From Planctomycetota bacterium (GTDB lineage Bacteria > Planctomycetota > Planctomycetia > Pirellulales > Pirellulaceae), in the NCBI GenBank assembly GCA_963204915.1, contig CAUJHS010000082.1, positions 124,001-188,000 on the forward strand: a stretch of 64,000 bases of DNA, in the 5' to 3' direction. A program made the translations under genes and the position numbers. Position 1 is the first letter of the stretch. Every line of letters begins with the position of its first letter. This document shows, piece by piece, positions 8,310 through 15,226 of this stretch. Below the pieces are notes generated by a model, which saw only the letters and a list, made by a program, of their open reading frames with translations, had not been told where the DNA came from and did no database searches.

Positions 8310-9356
8310 ATGCGTGAGAAACCCACACCGGCCCGCTTCATTCGATTGTTAACGTGGCTCGCCTGCGTTGCCGCAGGCAGCGCCTCCGGGGCCAGCGAAC
8401 CCCGCCTGGAGCGTTACGAACAAATCCAACCGCACATGGGAACGCAGTTCGCTATTGCGCTCTACGCACCGGACGAGGCCACTGCGAAGCAAGCCTTTGA
8501 TGCGGCATTCGCCCGAATTGGCGCGTTGGATAATTGCATGAGCGATTACGACGTTACGAGCGAACTGAGCCGTTTGGGCCAGGCTTCGCCAACCAGCAAG
8601 CCCATACCCGTGAGCGACGACTTGTGGCGCGTCCTCTCCGCCTCTCAGACGCTGAGCGAGCGTACGCGCGGCGCGTTCGATGTGACGGTCGGTCCGCTGA
8701 CGCAACTCTGGCGTCGCTCGCGTCGTCAAAAAGAACTGCCGGCGCCCGAACGACTGCAAGCGGCTCGCGAAGCGGTAGGCTACCAGCACCTGCGATTGCA
8801 TCAGGACACGCAATGTGTCGAGTTGTTGCGACCCAGCATGCGCCTCGATTTGGGCGCCATCGCCAAAGGTTATGCGTGTGACGAAGCGCTGAAAATCATG
8901 GCGGCAAATGGCGTTACGCGAGCGATCGTCAATGGCGGAGGCGGGCTGGCCGTAAGCGCCGCCCCACCCGGAGAACAAGGCTGGAAAGTCGGCGTCGCTC
9001 CACTTGAGCCCGAAGCGGAGCCAAGCCGTGTCCTGCTCTTGGAGAACGCCGGTGTGGCCACCTCGGGCGACGCCTGGCAATATGTGGAAATCGACGGCGT
9101 GCGGTATTCGCACATTATTGATTCGAAAACAGGGCTGGGCCTGACCGAGCGGAGCAGCGTCACGGTCGTCGCGCCGACGGGCATCCTGGCGGACGGACTG
9201 GCCACCGCCGTAAGTGTTCTCGGCCGTGAAGCAGGCTTGCGGCTGATCGAAGAAACGCCTCACGCCGCCGCGCTCATGGTGTGGCTCGAAGAGGGCCAAA
9301 CGAAGACGGCCCAATCGGCCCGTCTTGGAGAGCTGCCCGTCGCCAAATCGCCTTGA
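8310..9356 (+). CDS. apbE: FAD:protein FMN transferase (ApbE family)
   Basis: ApbE enzymes transfer FMN from FAD to a Thr or Ser of extracytoplasmic redox subunits. The 348-residue product shows the family motifs in order: HMGTQFAIALYA near the N-terminus, DLGAIAKGYACDEAL in the middle, NGGGGLAVS, the VATSGD turn, a HIIDSKTG segment and the metal-site region VVAPTGILADGLATAV. An N-terminal hydrophobic stretch (LLTWLACVAAGSASGAS) is a probable signal peptide, consistent with the family's periplasmic location. The frame is open upstream to 8133, but that would overlap the divergent DUF1501 gene; ATG 8310 fits the signal peptide. No obvious flavinylation target is encoded nearby. Confidence 0.93.
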   Translation: MREKPTPARFIRLLTWLACVAAGSASGASEPRLERYEQIQPHMGTQFAIALYAPDEATAKQAFDAAFARIGALDNCMSDYDVTSELSRLGQASPTSKPIPVSDDLWRVLSASQTLSERTRGAFDVTVGPLTQLWRRSRRQKELPAPERLQAAREAVGYQHLRLHQDTQCVELLRPSMRLDLGAIAKGYACDEALKIMAANGVTRAIVNGGGGLAVSAAPPGEQGWKVGVAPLEPEAEPSRVLLLENAGVATSGDAWQYVEIDGVRYSHIIDSKTGLGLTERSSVTVVAPTGILADGLATAVSVLGREAGLRLIEETPHAAALMVWLEEGQTKTAQSARLGELPVAKSP

Positions 9357-9448
9357 TGAATCTTGCGTGACGTAGGCTTGCGAAGGATCGAACGGCGCCG
9401 TTTGATAAAGGCGACTTGTCACCCTCTCTTCTCATGAAAGGAAATTGC

Positions 9449-10084
9449 ATGCGTTCCACATTGCACACCGTTTTAACGGTTGTCCTTGGGCTTTCGATGG
9501 CGTTTGCGGCCACGGCGCAAGAGGAAAAGAAGTCGGAACAGCCCGATGCTTCGACCATCGAACAGCAATGGGTCGAATATGGCCGCCCGGGCCGAGAACA
9601 TCAAGAATTAGCCCGACTCGTTGGCGACTGGAAGGCCGAAATCAAATCTTACTACGGAAATCCCTCGGAGCCCAAGGTTTCAGAAGGCACGGCGAAGTTC
9701 CGCAAGATGATGGGCGGGCGCTTTGTTCGTCAAAACTTCGACGGCGAGGTTGAGGGCCAGCCTTTCCAGGGGATGGGAATCACAGGATATGACAAAGGCA
9801 CGAAAGCGTTTGTCAGCGTATGGATTGACAACCTGGGCACGGGCATGATTCGGACCGAAGGGCAGTACGATCCGAAAACGCATGAAATGGTCGAAACGGG
9901 CGTTTCCTCATCGCCGAACGGAGAGGAAAAGGTACGCATGGTCACCCGCTACGAGAGTGATGATAAATTCACCTTCACGCTGTTCATGGTTTCCAACGAT
10001 GGCCAGGAAACCAAGGCGATGGACATCGTATACACGCGTGTGCCGGGCGAAGAAAAAAAGGCGAAGAAAGCCAAGGCGGAGTAG
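9449..10084 (+). CDS. DUF1579 family secreted protein
   Basis: A 211-residue protein with a clear signal peptide (residues 1-24, VVLGLSMAFAATAQ) and a DUF1579-type domain: LARLVGDWKAEIKSYY, then a strand-rich lipocalin-like body (GGRFVRQNFDGE, GMGITGYDKGTKAFVSVW). The C-terminus is a Lys/Glu/Ala tail. ATG 9449 is chosen because an AAAGGA box sits upstream and the signal peptide begins there; an earlier in-frame start at 9416 would bury it. Function unknown. It follows the ApbE gene at 92 nt and may share its transcript. Confidence 0.85.
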   Translation: MRSTLHTVLTVVLGLSMAFAATAQEEKKSEQPDASTIEQQWVEYGRPGREHQELARLVGDWKAEIKSYYGNPSEPKVSEGTAKFRKMMGGRFVRQNFDGEVEGQPFQGMGITGYDKGTKAFVSVWIDNLGTGMIRTEGQYDPKTHEMVETGVSSSPNGEEKVRMVTRYESDDKFTFTLFMVSNDGQETKAMDIVYTRVPGEEKKAKKAKAE

Positions 10085-10168
10085 TGTTCATGCGGCGCTG
10101 TCGATGCGCGTCCCTGGAATTTCATACCGTGAACCGCATGGGCGTTCGCTTCGAAGCATTCTCAAATC

Positions 10169-10191
10169 GCACGGCTTTCAGCTAGCCGTGC
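10169..10191. terminator. Hairpin between convergent genes
   Basis: GCACGGCT (10169-10176) pairs perfectly with AGCCGTGC (10184-10191) around a 7-nt loop. It overlaps the stop codon of the minus-strand hydrolase gene and lies 85 nt past the end of the DUF1579 gene. There is no T-run, so any termination role is tentative. Confidence 0.4.
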
Positions 10192-11309
10192 AAAGCGCCG
10201 CAAACGGCGTTGGAGAATTGCACGTGGAGCCGACGATCTTCGGCCAGCGGCGCGGTTGTCAGCAGGACCGCGAAAATGTGCAACACGGGATCGATCCAGA
10301 ACATCGTTCCCGTGGCGCCCCAATGACCGTACGCGGCCGGAGAAAGCATGTCGCCGAATCCATGCGGATGATTCGGCCAGTGCAATTGCCAGCCGTACCC
10401 CCAGGGCGTGCATCGGCGGCGTCGTTCGGGAATTTCTGGAAACGTGAGCAACTGATTACGTGTCATCGCGGCTAAGGTTGCAGGCTGAATAATTCCCGGC
10501 TCGCCTTGGTGTAACGACAAGAGCGCGAGCGCGAAGCGCGCCAAGTCGGGCGCGGTTGAGAGGAGTCCGCCCCAGGGAGCGCCAAGTCGCCGCCAGTAGT
10601 CGCTGTTCCAGCCCCACTGGTCGACATCGGGTGGTGAGGCAGGCCCCAAGCGAACTTCGGCGATGCGATTTTGCCGTGCGATACGTCCTGAAGTTGACTT
10701 TGTCCACGCGTCAGGCATTCCCAGAGCCGTATCGCACATGGCCAGCGGTTCAACAACGTGCTGGTTGAGAAATTCCGGCAGCGGGATCCCGGCCACACGC
10801 CTTACCACTTCGGCCAGCACCAGAAAACCGGTGCTTTGATATTGCACGCCGGTTCCCGGGACGAAATCGGGCGTCAGTTGACAAATGCCTGCGAGAAACT
10901 CGTTCAACGTCGCATGGCGCCGCCGCAGTGCGGTGTTCTCGGGAAGCATGTCGGGCAGGCCCGACGTATGGGTCAGCAAGTGGGAAAGGCGAATTTGGTC
11001 TTTTCCCGCGGTACCGAATTCGGGTACGAATTCGGCCGCGCGGTCCGACAGCCGCAAGCGCCCTTCCTCGGCCAAGCGCATCACGGCGAGAGCGGTGATC
11101 GGCTTGGTGGGCGAAGCGATCAGGAAGATCGTATCATCGGCCGCCGGAGCGGCATCGTGCGGCGAGCGCCGACCCGCCGCATGCAGGTGAAGTTCGCCGC
11201 CCAGGGCGCCCACGGCCGCGCATGCCGCTGGCGCCTCGTCGCGTTCGGTCCACGCGTCGAGAAGGCGCCAAGCGGTGTTCAAGCGGCTTGCATCGAAGCG
11301 CGAAGGCAT
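10182..11309 (-). CDS. Serine hydrolase, class C beta-lactamase / penicillin-binding-like
   Basis: A 375-residue protein of the beta-lactamase class C superfamily (esterases, D-Ala peptidases, AmpC-like enzymes). Catalytic S66-P-T-K69 (the SxxK motif) is followed by the family's HTSGLPD turn, a Y-Q-S triplet in the position of YxN/YxS, and HWGATG as the third HxG-type motif. No signal peptide is evident, so it is probably cytoplasmic. Its ATG overlaps the stop of the upstream 105-codon gene in a TAATG junction, implying translational coupling. Substrate cannot be inferred; an esterase or peptidase role is more likely than antibiotic resistance. Confidence 0.88.
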   Translation of the reverse strand: MPSRFDASRLNTAWRLLDAWTERDEAPAACAAVGALGGELHLHAAGRRSPHDAAPAADDTIFLIASPTKPITALAVMRLAEEGRLRLSDRAAEFVPEFGTAGKDQIRLSHLLTHTSGLPDMLPENTALRRRHATLNEFLAGICQLTPDFVPGTGVQYQSTGFLVLAEVVRRVAGIPLPEFLNQHVVEPLAMCDTALGMPDAWTKSTSGRIARQNRIAEVRLGPASPPDVDQWGWNSDYWRRLGAPWGGLLSTAPDLARFALALLSLHQGEPGIIQPATLAAMTRNQLLTFPEIPERRRRCTPWGYGWQLHWPNHPHGFGDMLSPAAYGHWGATGTMFWIDPVLHIFAVLLTTAPLAEDRRLHVQFSNAVCGALHG

Positions 11310-11626
11310 TACGCTCCGACGGGTTCGGCCGACACGGCATCAGCGGTGCGACGGCGGCGACGTTTGGGTTTATTCGCGCTCCACTCTTTGGTGAGCGACT
11401 CAAAGACTTCTGGAGATTCGTAGCGGATAATGTCTTTCCCTTCGGACATTGGCCCAATAAGCCCTCGAAACACGGGCAAGCCGCGCAGCGAAAGGTCCGT
11501 ACTGCAGTCGTCAATGCCGATTTGTGTATGCAGGCGGAGCAAGTTCTCTTTTGAATCGTATTCCCGAATGCGCAATTGGCTATCGGCTCCGCGTGTTACA
11601 ACGCGGTAGGTCCGGGTAGAAGCCAT
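11309..11626 (-). CDS. Small conserved-type hypothetical protein, coupled to serine hydrolase
   Basis: A 105-residue protein beginning MASTRTYRVVTRG, with a beta-rich first half (YRVVTRGADSQLRIREYDS) and a basic C-terminus containing a KPKRRRRR cluster that could bind nucleic acid. ATG 11626 is chosen over an upstream possible start because the extra residues would be almost pure arginine/proline. Its stop overlaps the next gene's start (TAATG). No family was recognised. Confidence 0.7.
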   Translation of the reverse strand: MASTRTYRVVTRGADSQLRIREYDSKENLLRLHTQIGIDDCSTDLSLRGLPVFRGLIGPMSEGKDIIRYESPEVFESLTKEWSANKPKRRRRRTADAVSAEPVGA

Positions 11627-11864
11627 GAGATCGAAGCTCCCGTCGCAGAAACCAAGTACGATCCATCGGTTTCTCCTCGGCGTCCGTCGCACGAATGGTA
11701 TCGGCCTGCGGCGCCGCCGGAAGTCATCCAATGTCGGCTCCCGTGTGCAACCGTGACCGCCGGCGCGACTGGCGCCACCGGCGCGTGTTGGCGTAACGAA
11801 CGGGTGGTAAGCGCCGACTCCCGATTGTGGAGCAAACCGTCGAAAAAAGAATTAAAAATCGGTA

Positions 11865-11894
11865 TTGCAGCATTTCGCGGTTGTGCGGCATAAT
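11865..11894 (+). promoter_or_regulatory. Candidate sigma-70 promoter for the CsrA-receiver gene
   Basis: TTGCAG (11865-11870) and CATAAT (11889-11894) are separated by 18 nt, just downstream of an A-rich tract. The implied leader is about 140 nt. Confidence 0.4.
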
Positions 11895-12008
11895 CTCGCA
11901 TTGTCGGATACTCCGTGTGGGAATGGAAACCCACTTTCCAGCGGGCGGCAAGGACGCCGAATCATTTCGTGTGCGCGCAATGCAAGCCACCGAACAGCCC
12001 GCCGCACA

Positions 12009-12035
12009 AGGGATTGTCCCTGTCTAGGGAAAGGA
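12009..12035 (+). promoter_or_regulatory. Possible CsrA autoregulatory site over the ribosome-binding site
   Basis: A small hairpin AGGGA-TTG-TCCCT (12009-12021) is followed by AGGGA and by the AAGGA Shine-Dalgarno box (12031-12035), giving three GGA elements within 27 nt just before ATG 12043. CsrA proteins bind GGA motifs overlapping ribosome-binding sites; self-regulation is an inference. Confidence 0.3.
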
Positions 12036-12042
12036 AACCGCC

Positions 12043-12813
12043 ATGCTCGTACTCTCTCGTCGTGAAGAGGACACGATCTACTTCCCCACAATCGACGCCA
12101 CGGTAAAACTGGTGCAACTCAAGGGGAAAACCGCCCGCGTCGGAGTGATTGCCCCGCGCGATGTTCCCGTGCTGCGGGGAGAATTGGTCGAAGAGTGCCA
12201 CCGTCGCTTGGCTCACTTGCAAAAGCTTGAGAAAAACGGACCGGTTTTGTCGCATTCCGCCCGGAATCTGTTGAATAATGTGACGATCGGCCTGAGCTTG
12301 TTACGCCGGCAACTTGACGCGGGCAAACAGAACGACGCCCAAATCACGCTCCAAACGGTGTTGAATTCAATCGCGGAAGCCGAGAAAGCGCACCGCGAAG
12401 CCAAGGCGAAATTGGAAGCCGAATGTTCGCTGCAGAAAACGCCGCGCGCCTTGCTCGTCGAGGATGACGCCAATGAGCGATTTCTCCTCGCCGGCTTTTT
12501 GCGCACCTCGGGTTTCCAAGTCGAACAAGCGAACGATGGGGCGGAAGCGATCGAGTTTCTCGCGTCGCACGATCGGCCGGATATCGTATTGCTTGATATG
12601 CTCATGCCACGGCTCAATGGTCCGGACACGGTTCGAACCATCCGCAGCGATCCGCGACATCAAGGCTTAAAGATCTATGCCGTTAGCGGTTCAAATCCGC
12701 AAAAACTGGGAGTTGTAACGGGACCGCAAGGTGTGGATCGTTGGTTTCAAAAACCGCTTGACCCCGAACGGCTGGTCGGAGAAATGGCCCGCGAAGTCGG
12801 TATTGTCGCGTAA
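12043..12813 (+). CDS. CsrA-like RNA-binding domain fused to a response-regulator receiver
   Basis: A 256-residue two-domain protein. Residues 1-60 are a CsrA/RsmA domain: MLVLSRREED aligns with the canonical N-terminus (Leu4, Arg6 and Arg7 kept), and VGVIAPRDVPVLRGEL aligns with the end of strand 4 and the key RNA-binding arginine near residue 44. Residues 62-130 are helical and may form a coiled coil or DHp-like hairpin (LSHSARNLLNNV). Residues 134-256 are a full receiver domain: acidic pair Asp141/Asp142, phosphoacceptor Asp185 in LLDMLMP, a Ser in the switch Thr position (AVSGSN) and Lys237 in FQKPLD. Inference: phosphorylation modulates translational control of target mRNAs. AAGGA lies 7 nt before the ATG. 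The cognate kinase is not in the immediate neighbourhood. Confidence 0.9.
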   Translation: MLVLSRREEDTIYFPTIDATVKLVQLKGKTARVGVIAPRDVPVLRGELVEECHRRLAHLQKLEKNGPVLSHSARNLLNNVTIGLSLLRRQLDAGKQNDAQITLQTVLNSIAEAEKAHREAKAKLEAECSLQKTPRALLVEDDANERFLLAGFLRTSGFQVEQANDGAEAIEFLASHDRPDIVLLDMLMPRLNGPDTVRTIRSDPRHQGLKIYAVSGSNPQKLGVVTGPQGVDRWFQKPLDPERLVGEMAREVGIVA

Positions 12814-13289
12814 GCCCCGCAGTAAAGTCCCCACGGTTGCGCAGTCGTACCGGTATTACGGCGCCGGCTTTGAACTTCGCCAAAGCCCCCGGGAGGATTT
12901 TGTTTCGGCGAGCCATTTTAAGGGTTTGCGCCAACATTTCTTCAAATCATAATTCCCAACGAGAGCGTTGTGATCGGGCAGCGCTCCTTCTTCGCCTTTG
13001 GCGATTTTCCAGTCGCCGCGCGCTGGCGCGGCGATCGTACTGATGGGAATAACCGGAACCGGCGAGAACGAAGAAAATCTAAAAGCCACTTGATTTTGTG
13101 GCGATTGGTTTGACACCCGGTTTTCGTCCGAATTATACTCAATTGTGAAACTGGGGAGTTTTTCACGGCGCCCTGGCAAGGCCGGAATCTGGTCCTCCTC
13201 ACGCCTGGGGGCGCTTGCCCGTCTTCCTAGTATTGCTAGGGAAGCCGAGGGTTTGTGCTTCGTCCACCTCCCCTCCACGGATTTGCGCC
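12814..13289. other. Intergenic region with promoter
   Basis: No credible gene on either strand. The second half holds a strong promoter-like sequence (13110-13139) and the roughly 145-nt leader of the coiled-coil protein gene. Confidence 0.5.
13110..13139 (+). promoter_or_regulatory. Sigma-70-type promoter
   Basis: Perfect -35 TTGACA (13110-13115), 18-nt spacer, -10 TATACT (13134-13139, five of six consensus). It points at the membrane coiled-coil gene starting at 13290. Confidence 0.6.
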
Positions 13290-14117
13290 ATGAATTTACT
13301 GGGAAAAGTATTTACCGTGCTCATCTTCATTATGAGCCTGGTGTTTATGTCGTTCGCGGTGGCGGTTTTCGCTACGCATACGAATTGGAAAGATAAGGCC
13401 GTTAATACCCTCAAGCCCGAGTTGAATAAGGCGCAACAGGTCAATCAAGACCTCCAGGCGGAAATTGAACAACTCAAGAACGCTTTGGCCAAAGAGCGGG
13501 CGGCCCGGGTTAACGTGTTGGCCGCGCTGGAAACCAAATTGCTGCAACTCCAGCAGCAGCTGACGCTTAAAGAGGAAGAAGCGACCAAGTTGGAGGCCGC
13601 CTTGCAGGTGCTGACCGAAACCAACGACAGCACTCAAGATACGTTGACCGCGTTGACCAACGAAGTCGAAACCTTACGCGCCGAAATTAAAACGACCATT
13701 CAAGACCGCGATGCTCAGTTTGAAGCGGTCGTCGCCTTGACCGATCAATTGAATCAAGCACGCGGCGAGCAATCGCGCATCGCCGAGCGTAATGAGCAAT
13801 TGATCGCGCAAAATGCGGCGATGGAGAACATTCTCGACAAGAACGGCCTAACGCCGGAGACCCCCGTTTCGCACATTCCGCCGCCTTTGAAGGGCATGAT
13901 TCTCGAAGCGTCGGGTGGTGACCTGCTTGAAGTTTCGCTTGGCTCGGACGACGGACTCAAAAAGGGCCATCAGTTGGAAGTTTTCCGCGGCCCGCAGTAT
14001 TTAGGACGGTTGGAAGTCGTTTCCACAAAGCCCGACGTGGCCGCGGCCCGCATCTTGAAGCCCTACCATCGAGCCCCGATCAAGCGAGGTGACAGTGTCC
14101 GCACAAAGGTCGACTGA
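13290..14117 (+). CDS. Membrane-anchored coiled-coil protein with C-terminal beta domain
   Basis: A 275-residue protein: one N-terminal membrane span (residues about 5-28, FTVLIFIMSLVFMSFAVAVF), a long coiled coil (about 38-190, rich in Gln, Glu, Leu and Ala heptads), then a small beta-rich domain (about 205-275; GMILEASGGDLLEVSLGSDDGL and RLEVVSTKPDVAAARIL) of a type seen at the end of envelope-spanning proteins. ATG 13290 removes an implausible 25-residue extension. Probably inserted in the inner membrane with the coiled coil outside; role unknown. It overlaps the next, very small membrane-protein gene and ends in a shared terminator. Confidence 0.82.
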   Translation: MNLLGKVFTVLIFIMSLVFMSFAVAVFATHTNWKDKAVNTLKPELNKAQQVNQDLQAEIEQLKNALAKERAARVNVLAALETKLLQLQQQLTLKEEEATKLEAALQVLTETNDSTQDTLTALTNEVETLRAEIKTTIQDRDAQFEAVVALTDQLNQARGEQSRIAERNEQLIAQNAAMENILDKNGLTPETPVSHIPPPLKGMILEASGGDLLEVSLGSDDGLKKGHQLEVFRGPQYLGRLEVVSTKPDVAAARILKPYHRAPIKRGDSVRTKVD

Positions 14118-14259
14118 GTACCAAAAGCCACAGTTCAACATCTACACGATGATGTTGCTGTTGTCTCTGTTGGCGATCATCATTGCGTGCATCTTGCTGT
14201 ACCTCGAACTGCAGCCCTACGGCGAGTTCATGAAGTGGTGGGATACTGCCGGAGCGTAA
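14095..14259 (+). CDS. Small single-span membrane protein (54 aa)
   Basis: GTG at 14095, inside the end of the preceding gene (23-nt overlap in another frame), opens a 54-residue frame: a polar N-terminus (SAQRSTEYQKPQFNIYT), one strong membrane span (MMLLLSLLAIIIACILLYL) and a short tail ending MKWWDTAGA. A GAGG box lies just upstream; an in-frame GTG at 14089 is an alternative start. The overlap suggests translational coupling to, and partnership with, the coiled-coil membrane protein. A rho-independent terminator follows 50 nt later, which supports expression of this frame. Confidence 0.8.
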   Translation: MSAQRSTEYQKPQFNIYTMMLLLSLLAIIIACILLYLELQPYGEFMKWWDTAGA

Positions 14260-14308
14260 GACGTCCTGCCGGAACATCGCACAACCATCCAATTTGACGA
14301 ATACGACG

Positions 14309-14334
14309 AAGGCGGGCCTCAACCCGCCTTTTTT
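14309..14334 (+). terminator. Rho-independent terminator
   Basis: AAGGCGGG (14309-14316), loop CCTCAA, CCCGCCTT (14323-14330), then a T-run to 14334. It closes the two-gene membrane protein transcript. Confidence 0.85.
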
Positions 14335-14683
14335 CGTGCGCGGCCAATGACGAGCCCGGGCATAGTGAAGGCGATCTTCCTCTGTTCCCGGAAAGTATGT
14401 CCTACTCGGAGCCACACACGTTGCGCAGTCGGCGCGCTTCGCCACCGAAGTCTCTGCTTCAACGTTATGGCAGCATTTTCCCCTGGAAAACTCTTGGTTC
14501 AAGCACAACCCACCTTCGTTACACGAGGGTTGGGTCCAAAAAGAGGAGTCGATGTCTCTTGACAAGCATTAAAATTCTGCCATATTTAAGGATATTAAGG
14601 TCCGTTTATCTTTTTCCTGGATTGGCCACGAAGCGACAAGCGGACATCACTCCAGTTTCCCGTTCCTCCGTTGGAGTTGAATT
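14335..14683. other. Intergenic region upstream of the arsR-like gene
   Basis: No supported gene. A TTGACA-containing promoter candidate lies at 14559-14588. AT-rich repeats around 14580-14615 (TATTTAAGGATATTAAGG) could be operator sequence but are not clearly palindromic. Confidence 0.45.
14559..14588 (+). promoter_or_regulatory. Candidate promoter of the arsR-like gene
   Basis: Perfect TTGACA (14559-14564), 18-nt spacer and a weak TATTTA -10 (14583-14588), 95 nt before the ATG. Confidence 0.35.
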
Positions 14684-15048
14684 ATGATTTCCCCGAACGT
14701 TGTCCCGGTTTCGCCCGAACCCGTCACTGTCCCCCCCGCTGTTGATGAGGCGATTGGCGCGATTGTGCAACTGGGAAAACTGCTCGCCGACGAAACGCGG
14801 GTGCGCATTCTCACCTTGTTGGCGGAGAACGAGGAAATGTGCGTCCGCGATTTGTGGGAGAAGCTGTGTCAGACGCAACCCGGCGTGAGCCATCATTTAG
14901 CCCTTCTGCGTGAAGGCGGCTAGTGAAGTCTCACCAGGTCGGCCGCAACATTTACTACCGCATAAATCGCGCGGGCGTGGCGCACCTGTTAGACGAAATT
15001 GCAGTGACTCCGTTGGGGGGGCAAGCGATTGATTCGCTCATCCGCTAA
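14684..15048 (+). pseudogene. ArsR-family transcriptional regulator, frameshifted
   Basis: From ATG 14684, 79 codons encode an ArsR-type winged helix: GKLLADETRVRILTLL, then a recognition helix ending PGVSHHLALLREGG, where TAG TGA interrupts at 14921. Shifting back one base at 14920 restores the expected continuation, LVKSHQVGRNIYYRINRAG, through the wing to a stop at 15048; the joined product would be about 121 residues, the normal family length. A one-base deletion, real or a sequencing error, in GGCGGCTAG explains this. No classic slippery heptamer is present, so programmed frameshifting is unlikely. A single Cys (EMCVRDL) lies in the usual metal-site helix, so the sensed signal is unclear. 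It precedes the sigma-54 promoter of the Hsp70-like gene. Confidence 0.8.
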
Positions 15049-15062
15049 TGAGCGAAAAAGCG

Positions 15063-15095
15063 CGCACTTGTGCGATAACGCGCGCCTCGGCGCGC
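15063..15095. repeat. Two adjacent inverted repeats upstream of the sigma-54 promoter
   Basis: CGCAC-TT-GTGCG (15063-15074) and GCGCGC-CTCG-GCGCGC (15080-15095) are perfect palindromic elements 65-100 bp upstream of the -24 box, a distance typical for enhancer-binding protein sites. They could instead form a T-less hairpin ending the arsR transcript. Confidence 0.45.
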
Positions 15096-15159
15096 AGTGT
15101 CCGTTCCATGTAGTCAGTTTGATATAACGAAAACGGGGAGTAATCTACAAGTTCTCCCC

Positions 15160-15175
15160 TGGCACATAGTTTGCT
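15160..15175 (+). promoter_or_regulatory. Sigma-54 (RpoN) promoter of the Hsp70-like operon
   Basis: TGGCAC-N5-TTGCT matches the TGGCACG-N4-TTGCW consensus at every conserved position but one, with exactly ten bases between the -24 GG and -12 GC. Transcription would start near 15186, leaving about 40 nt of leader, in which ATCCCAC (15179-15185) can pair with GTGGGAT (15203-15209). Confidence 0.75.
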
Positions 15176-15226
15176 TGTATCCCACCCACCTGGGCGGACT
15201 TCGTGGGATGATGCTATAAACCGGTC

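Larger units (their letters stand above)
11627..12042. other. Intergenic and leader region of the csrA-receiver gene
   Basis: Separates a minus-strand gene pair from the plus-strand CsrA-receiver gene. It contains an AT-rich promoter-like stretch (11840-11895) and about 150 nt of probable leader. No coding frame is convincing. Confidence 0.5.

Noticed and set aside
8349-9422. 357-codon antisense frame across apbE
   Set aside because: Arg/Gln/Ala-rich, no recognisable domain, fully opposite to the ApbE gene.
12856-13278. 140-codon minus-strand frame in the leader of the coiled-coil gene
   Set aside because: Overlaps a strong plus-strand promoter and leader; no ribosome-binding site or family resemblance.
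14915-14925. Programmed -1 frameshift in the arsR-like gene
   Set aside because: No slippery heptamer and no clear downstream stimulatory structure; a simple one-base deletion or error is the simpler explanation.
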